A DNA stretch of 64,000 nt from Unio delphinus (taxonomy: Eukaryota; Mollusca; Bivalvia; Unionida; Unionidae): positions 1,240,001-1,304,000 of the forward strand of contig JAQISU010000071.1 in the NCBI GenBank assembly GCA_029339505.1, written 5' to 3'. This document shows, in pieces, positions 32,819 to 40,469 of this stretch; positions within the stretch are counted from its first letter, which is position 1, and every line of letters starts with the position of its first letter. Below the pieces are notes generated by a model. The model did no database searches. It was not told the DNA's origin and was given only the letters and a program-made list of their open reading frames with translations. The translations under genes were made by a program, and so were the position numbers.

Positions 32819-34234
32819 ATGTTCAAAAAATCATCTGATCCAGCATTTGATATAGACGCCCCAGTCCCCAAGAATGATTCTGTACGCGATTATCAATATT
32901 ACGCCTATCATGCCATAGACTCAAATAGTCGAGCAAGAATTGATCTTCAAGTCCATGATACCAGTAAATACTTTTTACCCTGTGAAGCATTTATTGAAGT
33001 AGAAGGAGAGATTATACGAACAAATGATACAGAGTATCCAGCTGGTACTCAAGTCGGTTTTGTCAATAATGGTATCATGGCGTTATTTGAGAGTGCTAGA
33101 TATCTCATTGATGGAAAAGAAATTGAGTCCATAGATCGTGATGTTGATGTGGCTACAACAATAATCGGGTTAGCGAGATATTCCGATGATTACACAAGAT
33201 CAGCAGGACCTTCTATGATGTTTGCAAAAGATGGTAAGAATACCGCTGGAGGAAATCCATTTGTTGTAAGACGACCAAAGAATAATGCTGGTGCTGCTAA
33301 TGCTGATGTCGAGGATATGATTATAAACAACGATCCTAATTTCAATCTAGGAGCTGCAACACGAAACGCAATGTTGCAAGGAGATCGTAAATCATTTTCA
33401 TGCGCGATTCCACTGCATCACATATTTGGATTCTGTAGAAACGTCAGAAAAGTTATCTACGGAGCGAAGCATACAGTATCGCTTGTACGAAAGGGTGATG
33501 ATAATGACGCAATTTGGAGGATTCCAGCAAACCCGGCTGCAGATCATGTAAATGATGATGCTGGTAAAGTCAATTTAACAAAAATATCATTGTGGATGCC
33601 AGTGTTGACTCCAGCAATCACCGCAGAAGGACGATTACTATCATTTATGGACCAAGGAGGAAAGTCGTTGTTGAGTTGGCTAACCGTGAGTACAGATGTG
33701 AAACAATCAAATATCAACGGGTTATTCACTTGGAACCTAGCATCAAAACAAGGCGTTTCTGCGCCACGTCATATATTCGTTGCATTACAGGATAACACAC
33801 GAGTTGGCAATCAACAACGAAGTCATATGATATTTGATCAATTAGGTGTGAAAGACGTCTCACTGAGAATAAACGGCCAGCAGGAACCATCTGAGGATAT
33901 ACAACTTAATTACACAGAAAATCATATTGCACGAGTTTATCATCGTCTGTTGTCATTTATGGCACGCGATCAAAATGTGGATACTGGTTTGCAAATATCA
34001 CAATTTGATTTTAAAAATCTGTATCCGATCTATTACTTCTCACTGGAACATCTCGATTTGATGAGACAGTCAGTTGTTGATATACACTTTAGAGCTAATG
34101 TTACCCGTCCTGTTGGTGTTGGTGCTATTGCTGATTATAGAGCGGTTGCTGTCATTCTCAGTGATAAATCAATGCTACTCGAAGGTGTTGGTGGAAGAAT
34201 GAGAGTGGTAGATGCCCCAGTAGAAAATCTTTGA
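32819..34234 (+). CDS. Double-jelly-roll major capsid protein
   Basis: The 471-residue protein builds the icosahedral shell. It begins MFKKSSDPAFDIDAPVPKND and has beta-rich blocks YFLPCEAFIEVEGEI, FSCAIPLHHIFGFCRNVRKV and VIYGAKHTVSLVRK in the first half. The second half has NLYPIYYFSLEHLDL, VVDIHFRANVTRP and ADYRAVAVILSDKSML, spaced as expected for two jelly rolls. Length fits hexon-type capsid proteins of adintovirus-like elements. The closest comparison in the window is the decayed copy in element 2 (49697-51080), colinear along its whole length. It is distinct from the Polinton capsid fragment at 10131-10466. No frameshift or stop is present. Confidence 0.8.
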   Translation: MFKKSSDPAFDIDAPVPKNDSVRDYQYYAYHAIDSNSRARIDLQVHDTSKYFLPCEAFIEVEGEIIRTNDTEYPAGTQVGFVNNGIMALFESARYLIDGKEIESIDRDVDVATTIIGLARYSDDYTRSAGPSMMFAKDGKNTAGGNPFVVRRPKNNAGAANADVEDMIINNDPNFNLGAATRNAMLQGDRKSFSCAIPLHHIFGFCRNVRKVIYGAKHTVSLVRKGDDNDAIWRIPANPAADHVNDDAGKVNLTKISLWMPVLTPAITAEGRLLSFMDQGGKSLLSWLTVSTDVKQSNINGLFTWNLASKQGVSAPRHIFVALQDNTRVGNQQRSHMIFDQLGVKDVSLRINGQQEPSEDIQLNYTENHIARVYHRLLSFMARDQNVDTGLQISQFDFKNLYPIYYFSLEHLDLMRQSVVDIHFRANVTRPVGVGAIADYRAVAVILSDKSMLLEGVGGRMRVVDAPVENL

Positions 34235-34253
34235 ACGATTTTTCTCGATTTTT

Positions 34254-34262
34254 CATTGAATT
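34254..34262 (+). promoter_or_regulatory. ATTGAATTA motif 30 nt upstream of the 34284 gene
   Basis: A variant of the AATTGAAAA motif at the same spacing. A further similar sequence, ACTGAATTA, lies at 30014-30022, 32 nt before HNH1. Confidence 0.3.
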
Positions 34263-34283
34263 AGAATCAATCAATTATATATA

Positions 34284-34823
34284 ATGTCATATAGTGTTAT
34301 TAGTGTTACGTTAACTCCTGGTCAAATCAAAAAATTGCAATCAGAATCGGCTAAAAAATGTGGAACCACAATCACGTTGAAACCTAATCAAATGACTGGT
34401 GGTGCAAATAAATTATCGCTGACAACTCGTCAAGTGAAACATTTCAATGATGCTTTCAAGGATAAAAAAGGTGTTCAGATTACTCTCTCTGCGACTGCTA
34501 TTAAAAATATGATGAAAACAGGCGGTATATTTCCATTGTTAGCTGCAATACCAGCATTGATTGCAGCAGCAGCCCCAGAGGTGGCTAAAGCAGCGGCGTT
34601 AGGAGCCGTTGGTACTGCAGCAGGAATGGCACTAAAGAAGGCAGCTGGACAAGGATATAAAAAAAAGAGACGATCCGTTCAAGGATTGGGTCTAAGACTA
34701 CCAGGAACCCCGTATTCGTGGTACAGCGGAAAGGGTCTAAGACTACCAGGAACCCCGTATTCATGGTACAGCGGGAGATCCGTTCACGGATCAGGCCTGA
34801 GACTACCAGGAACGATTTATTAA
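34284..34823 (+). CDS. Membrane-active / DNA-condensing virion protein
   Basis: The 179-residue protein has two related N-terminal blocks (ITLKPNQMTGGANKLSL, ITLSATAIKNMMKTGG). A strongly hydrophobic Ala-rich helix follows (GIFPLLAAIPALIAAAAPEV), then a basic segment (YKKKRR), then three GLRLPGT repeats, two of them followed by PYSWYSG. This resembles the adenovirus pVI/pX type of capsid-core protein in layout, with a hydrophobic helix for membrane contact and a basic patch for DNA. It lies between capsid and protease genes. Element 2 has a decayed homologue at 51107-51555. An in-phase A AAA AAG at 34661-34667 could divert ribosomes into the protease frame. Confidence 0.65.
   Translation: MSYSVISVTLTPGQIKKLQSESAKKCGTTITLKPNQMTGGANKLSLTTRQVKHFNDAFKDKKGVQITLSATAIKNMMKTGGIFPLLAAIPALIAAAAPEVAKAAALGAVGTAAGMALKKAAGQGYKKKRRSVQGLGLRLPGTPYSWYSGKGLRLPGTPYSWYSGRSVHGSGLRLPGTIY
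34661..34667 (+). other. In-phase A AAA AAG heptamer joining virion protein and protease frames
   Basis: Zero-frame codons are TAT AAA AAA AAG. The -1 frame from 34667 is open through the protease gene to 35284. The protease also has its own ATG at 34838, so fusion would be an optional extra product. It may be coincidence. Confidence 0.35.
34681..34822 (+). repeat. Triplicated GLRLPGT-coding repeat
   Basis: Three copies of a roughly 45-bp unit (GTCTAAGACTACCAGGAACC) lie at the 3' end of the 34284 gene. The first two are nearly identical. Confidence 0.8.
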
Positions 34824-34837
34824 TTCAGAAATCTTCG

Positions 34838-35284
34838 ATGATTCCAGTGTCCAATTTTGATTTAATGGATGCGGCTAAAAAACTAGTGATTAAACATTTC
34901 AGAGGTGTTTTTATGAAAGATCAATTACCACATCAACCAAACAAAACTGAAACAGGTATTATTAATCTCGATAACAGCACCGGACCTGGAACTCACTGGG
35001 TTGCATACGCTATTGATCCACGTGGGATTGTCTATTTTGATTCATATGGATTAGCCCCACCAAAAGAGTTTATGCGGTATATAAAAACCCTTCCAATGAA
35101 GACTTGGTATTCTACCCTACCAACACAACAAATCAATGACCCACCAATATGTGGCAGTGAAGTATTAAATGTCCTTGACGCTATTTCTAACTCCTTGGGT
35201 AACCCAAGGGGGAAACCACCTCATATTGTCGTAACTGACTACACCAGCAATCGCTTTTTAGAGAGAGAAAGAGTTTTACAATAA
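34838..35284 (+). CDS. Adenain-like cysteine protease (virion maturation)
   Basis: The 148-residue protein carries the catalytic series of adenovirus-type proteases: GTHWVAYAID (His), VYFDSYGLAPP (Asp) and TQQINDPPICGSEVL (Gln ... Cys). The Ulp1-like fold and order His-Asp-Gln-Cys are kept. It would cleave virion proteins at GxG-type sites during maturation, consistent with glycine-rich motifs in neighbours. I chose the ATG at 34838 (MIPVSNFDLMDAAKK); in element 2 the matching ATG lies three codons later. The frame is also open upstream through the preceding gene's 3' end. The copy in element 2 has a stop in place of the Tyr of KTWYSTL. Confidence 0.88.
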   Translation: MIPVSNFDLMDAAKKLVIKHFRGVFMKDQLPHQPNKTETGIINLDNSTGPGTHWVAYAIDPRGIVYFDSYGLAPPKEFMRYIKTLPMKTWYSTLPTQQINDPPICGSEVLNVLDAISNSLGNPRGKPPHIVVTDYTSNRFLERERVLQ

Positions 35285-35285
35285 C

Positions 35286-36318
35286 ATGATTGATATTTGG
35301 GGAAGACCTCTGAAACCCAAACCCGATGACACTGCAACCCCTGATTCTATCAAGGATATAACAAAAAAAAATTAAAGATGAAATCGCTGAGACGTTGAAC
35401 TTAACAAGTGTTGACCCGAATGAAATAGTTGTATTTCAAGACAAACAGGGTAAATTGAAATCCAGTAATATATCTCTGGATGATATTTTAGTTAAACAAC
35501 AAAACGCAATCGAGAACACAGTTGCGCTATTTTCCGATCAGGGTAAATTGAAAACCAGTAATATCTCTCTGGATGATATTTTAGTTAAACAACAAAACGC
35601 AATCGAGAACACAGTTGCGCTATTTTCCGATCAGGGTAAATTGAAAACCAGTAATATCTCTCTGGATGATATTTTAGTTAAACAACAAAACGCAATCGAG
35701 GATACTATCGCGTTATTTTCCGATCAGGGTAAACTCAAACCGGGTGTACTTTTTTCGACGATTACAGATCGATTTAAAACTCTCAACGATTCTGCGTTAG
35801 AACTAGCAACACTTCAATCTAAAACCGAAGAACACATAAAACAGTTTACCGCATTTCGTAGAAATATCATTGATAAATTTATTGGAACTACATTCGATAA
35901 AATTGAAATAAAACTCCCTGATATTAAAAAATCCATCGATGAGACGAAAACTTTCATCGAAGGCATCAAGGGGGATGCAACGAGGATGATAACAGCCATT
36001 GAAAAAACAAAAATTCCTCATGAGAAAACCAACAACGTAGTATACACGATCCAACACGGATCATTTGAGTGGACACCTACAAACAACAAATTAGATATCA
36101 CTGCAACCGTTAAGGGTATTTATCGATTAACACTAGTAACACCATTGTCTCAATTTAATATATCATCGTCCAGTTCATCCGGGGTCAATAATACGATTTC
36201 AACGATCATCGACAAGGGTACAACTGAAAAGTTTACAATCACATCTACTGATAAAAATTTGGTTAGGGTCTCAACAACGTGGTATGTGGAATTCGTAGCG
36301 GATTTAAGTAAATCGTAA
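35286..36318 (+). CDS. Fibre-like trimeric attachment protein, frame broken at an A9 run
   Basis: It starts MIDIWGRPLKPKPDD and hits TAA right after an A9 run (35363-35371). The main frame continues as a +1 step (IKDEIAETLNLTS) to 36318 and has no ATG upstream of its body. The body has three 31-residue repeats (QGKLKTSNISLDDILVKQQ), coiled-coil helices and a beta-rich C-terminal domain (VVYTIQHGSFEWTP, GIYRLTLVTPLS, TTWYVEFVAD). This architecture suits a trimeric fibre with a knob. In element 2 the two parts form one continuous frame (start 51980), so the break here is probably an A-run length change. Confidence 0.6.
35446..35724 (+). repeat. Three 93-bp tandem repeats in the fibre-like gene
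   Basis: Units start at 35446, 35539 and 35632 and are nearly identical. Element 2 has only a single copy, so the expansion belongs to element 1's lineage and may lengthen the shaft. Confidence 0.85.
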
Positions 36319-36325
36319 TTGAAAA
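36317..36325 (+). promoter_or_regulatory. AATTGAAAA motif 31 nt upstream of the 36348 gene
   Basis: Third exact copy of the 9-mer at conserved spacing. It overlaps the stop region of the fibre-like gene. Confidence 0.4.
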
Positions 36326-36347
36326 CGCTAGCGTATTTAAAATAAAA

Positions 36348-36992
36348 ATGATTTCATCATCGCAATATCGCTATGATCAGGTCAGAGAGTATCAAACTAG
36401 ACTCAAAACCTTGTCTGAGGAGTATGAATTGAAAATTAAAAAATATCGCAGGAGAATTACCGCAATTGATGTTACTGTGTACGCTGTGAGTGGTGTAATC
36501 ACCGGAGCCGGTATTATACTGTCTTCAGTGACAATGATGGCCCCGATAGCTGTTCCAATTTGCATTTCTGCGGCAACAACAATCGCTGGAATAATTTCAA
36601 TAATCACAAAAAAAATATCATCATGCAGCCAACGGAAACTACAAGACTACATAATTCAATTTCATGTTGTGTCCACTGCATACTCGCAATTATCCTCATT
36701 GATATCGTCATCGCTCGATGATACAATTATATCAGAGAGTGAGTTTTCAGCGATGGTAGATATATATGATTCTGCGATGTCAAAATTAGAAATACATCAT
36801 GAATATAATAACAATGACAACACAGATGGAATTACTTCAACAAATAGTGGAGAACACAAACCCAGTACAAACAAGCATGATCTCAATAACCTCAACGAAT
36901 CCAGAATTCAGTGTGAATTTCCCCTCTCCAGTCCCAGTGAAGGAGATAGCGCTAGCAAAATTACGAGTATACCACAGTTGGCCAAATATTAG
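36348..36992 (+). CDS. Two-helix membrane protein of the virion block
   Basis: The 214-residue protein has an N-terminal coiled coil (YQTRLKTLSEEYELKIKKY). Two hydrophobic segments follow (VYAVSGVITGAGIILSSVTM and APIAVPICISAATTIAGIIS), then a cysteine-containing basic stretch and a helical C-terminal part. It is probably an inner-membrane-associated or membrane-disrupting virion protein. Element 2 has a homologue from 53108 (MDYRYNQAREWQDKL). The last ~180 nt overlap the next gene in a different frame. Confidence 0.6.
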   Translation: MISSSQYRYDQVREYQTRLKTLSEEYELKIKKYRRRITAIDVTVYAVSGVITGAGIILSSVTMMAPIAVPICISAATTIAGIISIITKKISSCSQRKLQDYIIQFHVVSTAYSQLSSLISSSLDDTIISESEFSAMVDIYDSAMSKLEIHHEYNNNDNTDGITSTNSGEHKPSTNKHDLNNLNESRIQCEFPLSSPSEGDSASKITSIPQLAKY

Positions 36993-37776
36993 GTCAAAAT
37001 CATTTGGTGGTCAACAACCCAATAATTCACTGGTATTTGCAAATAAGAATAAACCAGACGGCACCCCAGACTGGAATGTTGTTTCCATACCAACCGGATC
37101 ATACCAAATTGAACAAATCAATAATGAATTCGCGCGTAGAATAAAATCGATTACTGGAGTAGAGTCAAAAATCGCTATAACAGTTCATGAACCGACGCTA
37201 TCATCTGCCATTGAAATAAACTCAGAAGAATACGTCGTAGATATCTATCAAAGCTCAATAAGAACAGTACTAGGATGGCCTGAATTACCACCAAGGGGGG
37301 AAACCGTTGATTTACCAGAACCTCAAAAAACCGATTATATCACAGACAGGATAAAATCTGATAATCCAGTAAAGAGTTATAGAGATTACAGTATTGCTAG
37401 AATCTTTTTTGCTCTTGGCACTATAGATAAGGGAGGGAAATATCTTTTTGTTAACGAACTTAAAATCGCTGAAAATTTCACAGCAATGAATAATGATTTT
37501 TCACTGTTGTTAATACCCCTTAAATCCGGCTCTCTTACCCGAGATGAATTTATCAGTGTCGTAGAAACATGTAACAAAATTATCGACGATATGAAAAAAT
37601 TTAATTCACAAATTATTCAAGAGATATTAGATGACAGTAATCCTACAACAAGAACAATTTTTGCAGGAGGCAAGGGCATCCCCGTCAAGGATATACCAAC
37701 AGTCAAACTACCAGGATATAATATCTTAGAACTACAAAAATCTCTGCGTGGAAAAAAGCAACATCACCGGAAATAA
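36814..37776 (+). CDS. Minor capsid (penton-like) protein, N-terminal part with lineage-specific insert
   Basis: An ATG at 36799 is possible; I prefer 36814 (MTTQMELLQQI), which matches the start in element 2 (53574, MSAQELLQQI). Conserved blocks are NPEFSVNFPSPVP, LRVYHSWPNIRSKSFGG, IPTGSYQIEQINNEF and VLGWPE. After VLGWPELPP the protein has ~160 residues absent from element 2, ending LPGYNILELQKSLRGKKQHHRK. The conserved C-terminal part resumes in the -1 frame at 37758. The role as vertex or minor jelly-roll protein is inferred from position and beta-rich composition. Confidence 0.6.
   Translation: MTTQMELLQQIVENTNPVQTSMISITSTNPEFSVNFPSPVPVKEIALAKLRVYHSWPNIRSKSFGGQQPNNSLVFANKNKPDGTPDWNVVSIPTGSYQIEQINNEFARRIKSITGVESKIAITVHEPTLSSAIEINSEEYVVDIYQSSIRTVLGWPELPPRGETVDLPEPQKTDYITDRIKSDNPVKSYRDYSIARIFFALGTIDKGGKYLFVNELKIAENFTAMNNDFSLLLIPLKSGSLTRDEFISVVETCNKIIDDMKKFNSQIIQEILDDSNPTTRTIFAGGKGIPVKDIPTVKLPGYNILELQKSLRGKKQHHRK
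37752..37758 (+). other. Candidate -1 frameshift site A AAA AAG (minor capsid protein)
   Basis: Zero-frame codons are GGA AAA AAG from 37750, so the heptamer has canonical phase. The -1 frame continues from 37758 through HNNDPDGGGRHIAP to 38126, the conserved C-terminal domain. The zero frame ends six codons later at 37776. Confidence 0.45.
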
Positions 37777-38126
37777 AAATCCTGACCCATAATAATGACC
37801 CAGATGGTGGTGGCAGGCATATTGCTCCGTTCAATGTGAATATTTCAACGGTGATTGCGCTCAATTTAGTATGTGATGTGATAGAAGGAAGCTATCAAAT
37901 AAATTTAGAACGATCAAATCAAGCTCAGCAGGGATATATTTTGTATTCATTTGCACCAATAGCTCCTCCAGGGTTTTTAATAATTGAATCCCCGGTGAAT
38001 CCAGTCTATATGCGATGTCATAATAATTCATTAACCAGAATTAATTTCAAACTCACTGACCAGTCTAATAATCTGATTGATTTACAAGAGGAGGTTTTAC
38101 AAATTAGTCTATTTGTGAAATCCTAA
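37758..38126 (+). CDS. Minor capsid protein, C-terminal domain (-1 frame)
   Basis: A 122-codon stretch with NISTVIALNLVCDVIEGSY, GYILYSFAPIAPPGFLI, NPVYMRC and INFKLTDQSNNLIDL. In element 2 the homologous domain follows the N-terminal part with only a few intervening residues (54030-54424). The first internal ATG is at 37836. It could be made alone from that ATG, but the domain boundary in element 2 suggests it belongs to the same protein as 36814-37776. Confidence 0.6.
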   Translation, partial: ATSPEIKILTHNNDPDGGGRHIAPFNVNISTVIALNLVCDVIEGSYQINLERSNQAQQGYILYSFAPIAPPGFLIIESPVNPVYMRCHNNSLTRINFKLTDQSNNLIDLQEEVLQISLFVKS

Positions 38127-38141
38127 GAGGATTTTCGCCCC

Positions 38142-38156
38142 CCAGACAAAGTCTGG
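38142..38156 (+). terminator. Short perfect hairpin after the last virion gene
   Basis: CCAGAC AAA GTCTGG forms a 6-bp stem with a 3-nt loop, 15 bp after the stop and directly at the inner edge of the right TIR. It may help 3'-end formation. Confidence 0.3.
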
Positions 38157-38469
38157 AACACGATATCGTATCGGACTGGATCAAATATTCGGTTAACCCC
38201 AACTGAAAGTTCTAGCAGCAGAGAGGGTAGTGACAACGACGTTGTAGTCCCTTTTTCCCAAAAAATGTAATAGTTGAAAAGTTTTTGATTTCATTAATTT
38301 CATTGATTTTTTCATAATTTTTTTTTGGACCTAATCCATGATTCACACACACATTTGGGACCTGATGTCATTGACTTTTGGGCCTGATGTCATTGGTTTC
38401 ATTGATTTTAAGCGTGATTTCAGTGAATACTTGTCTAAAAATGTTGTCCGGCTCACCCTCTCTGCTGCT
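38156..38469 (-). repeat. Right TIR of element 1 (314 bp)
   Basis: Inverse of 23523-23837, ending GGCTCACCCTCTCTGCTGCT followed by the CCATT target duplication. Confidence 0.95.
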
Positions 38470-38836
38470 CCATTTCATATGATTTACTATAAACCTCATA
38501 ATATCACCTTTATTAGACAATTCAGTATAAATGTTCAGCAGAAAAAGGGTCGATAAAATACACACTGACACATCTGAATACTATATAAGCCATGCTTCGA
38601 CCTTTGGTAATAACATAATTTTCTTTCCTATGTTGAAGGTAACAAAGATGAGGAAAATAATATTAATAGATTTTGAGTTATATCAAACAAGGAATGCAAT
38701 TGATAGAAAAAGAACAAGTATCAGTCAACAAGAGAAACGAACATTTTCAGGGTTTTATCTCCAATATGGAGATATTTGTAATATGTATATATTCATTCCA
38801 AATAACGGAAACATGAAGTTTTACGTGCATACATAC

Positions 38837-39213
38837 CTCAATAACCAGTATTCCTACAATTGTTAAACTGCAGTAATGAAAACCATGCGCTATCCTCTCT
38901 TGAATCGATTTTCCCATTGCATTAAATTTAGACTTGCCGTCAATGCTAGAAGTTCTACTTAAAAATGTTGTAGAACCATTAGAGCTATTTCCCCTCCAAG
39001 AGTCATTGTTACGAAAAATTGAGCATTTAGAATGATTAACAAATTCTAGCGTATTACTACTGTTCCACGTAATAGTCCAGTTTATCGAGATCTCCAGTAA
39101 CATTTTGAACATATCAGATGGTGAACATCTGCGCAGGCTGGGGAATGCTTTCTCTAGCTCCCACAGAAAATCTTCTGTTGCTGATATCAATATGTTCGTG
39201 TCCTCCAGAGAAA
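38837..39213 (-). CDS. HVCN1: Voltage-gated proton channel exon: extended S1-S2 loop and S2
   Basis: The 377-nt exon is bounded by TTTCCAG on the acceptor side and GAG|GTATGT as donor. It starts in phase to complete a Val codon begun by the preceding exon. It encodes a loop of ~105 residues with six N-x-S/T sequons (NWT, NSS, NHS, NDS, NSS, NGS), then S2 (HGFHYCSLTIVGILVIE). The FHY histidine and the Glu 13 residues later match the Zn2+-binding His140 and Glu153 of human Hv1. A long S1-S2 loop has been described for a snail Hv1. The later S3-S4 exons were not found; element 1 lies in the following intron. Confidence 0.85.
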
Positions 39214-39964
39214 CTGGAAACAATGAATATTGGATTTTTTCAGCACAACACATGAAATGGTGAGTTTTCTGTGGGAAAATTCCCACGAACAAGCGTTTAG
39301 TATTTGAAAAAATGCATGATATTGTCTTTAGTGTGTGTGTGATATAGCTAACAGCAACAGAAACAACTAATACTTCTAATATCTATATCTTTTCATCTTG
39401 AAGGTATCATCGTTTGAGAGATGTAAACATTATGCTATGTAACACAACAATATGATTATTTTATCAATGGTGATATTTGCAATCGCTTTATTTGTAAAAC
39501 AGCCACATAATTATATTTAATTTTGTCTGCTAATATATTCGATACATTTTCCATAGGGAAATAAGCATGTCTCGTTTTCAAAGCTCGAAAAAAATAGAAG
39601 TTGCATGCAATAATTTTCAAAAGACAATTTTTAATCTATCATTGTGTCATTAGCAAATACTAGTACGTTGTTCGACGAAGTTGTTTGATGAGACATTTGC
39701 TATGACTTCTATTGCAATTAAATATTCGAATGATATGTACAATTCAGTTTCAGATAATTTAGTTTGGTCTTTAAAATTATTGCTTCCTGGCCAATAGCAG
39801 ACATATTGCATACCGCACTATTCAGTTCTGAAAATCGTGAAATGACATTGAGGATAACTAGATACAAGAAATTATTTCTAATATAAACGTCTTTTTTAAG
39901 CCGTAACTTTCCATAGAGGGCATTGAATTATATTTAGCTCATTTCTAAATGATAATTTCTTTAC

Positions 39965-40089
39965 CTTTGACTTTGTGGAGGTCAAGGGTCAATTCTCCGA
40001 GAACTAGAGCACAGTCTGTGACGCAAAGAATGACTACAATTAACAGCATGTACTTGCTCTTCAATATCTTGTCACCTTTTCTTCTCCAC
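39965..40089 (-). CDS. HVCN1: Voltage-gated proton channel exon: S1
   Basis: The 125-nt exon (acceptor TTATTTTCAG, donor AAAG|GTAAAG) encodes WRRKGDKILKSKYM, then LLIVVILCVTDCALVLGEL and TLDLHKVK. The spacing D-x6-E-x3-D (TD..GE..LD) equals Asp112, Glu119 and Asp123 of human Hv1, the proton selectivity and voltage-sensor-domain acidic residues. Intron phases on both sides agree with the neighbouring exons. Confidence 0.9.
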
Positions 40090-40409
40090 CTGAAAATAAA
40101 TACTTCAATTTACAAATATGAAATTTACTAAAACAATTATCTAAATCACAGTACAGAATATTGGAGTACTGCAAGCATGTTTTACACTATATATGATAAG
40201 CTACAATAAACGTATAACAGAATGAATAACTTTCGTGTAATGTATAGTTTTACTTCAGCTATTCTCAAACTAGGAGGTTTGCAAGCAATAGAGGATTTTT
40301 TTATTAAAATGTATAGAAGAATGTGAAGACATCGACATGGTACAAAATACTTCTCTATTCTCAGTACATAATATCTGTTGAATGTTAAATTCGTGTCCGT
40401 TTACACGAA

Positions 40410-40413
40410 TGCG

Positions 40414-40449
<36 letters not shown>

Positions 40450-40467
40450 CAGAGAGAGAGAGAGAGT
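40410..40467. repeat. (GA)n microsatellite in an Hv1 intron
   Basis: About 55 bp of GA dinucleotides with two GACA interruptions, touching the exon donor at 40469. Confidence 0.95.
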
Positions 40468-40469
40468 AC

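Larger units (their letters stand above)
23518..38474. mobile_element. Element 1: complete adintovirus/Polinton-like provirus with TSD
   Basis: A 14,947-bp element (23523-38469) is bounded by near-identical inverted repeats and flanked by CCATT at 23518-23522 and 38470-38474. Termini are 5'-AG...CT-3', as in Polintons. It carries integrase, PolB-helicase, packaging ATPase, adenain-like protease, double-jelly-roll and minor capsid proteins, and accessory genes. No gene shows an internal nonsense mutation. TIR identity and intact long frames point to recent integration. Confidence 0.9.

Noticed and set aside
34718..34837. N-terminal extension of the protease frame (MVQRKGSKTT)
   Set aside because: It is the alternative frame of the GLRLPGT repeats. 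The protease start at 34838 is better supported, although a frameshift fusion cannot be excluded.
37276..37758. Intein in the minor capsid protein
   Set aside because: No Cys/Ser at the first position, no terminal His-Asn, and no intein or endonuclease motifs.
37276..37790. Spliceosomal intron in the minor capsid gene
   Set aside because: The block is an open reading frame throughout, and no convincing donor/acceptor pair in matching phase was found at the homology edges.
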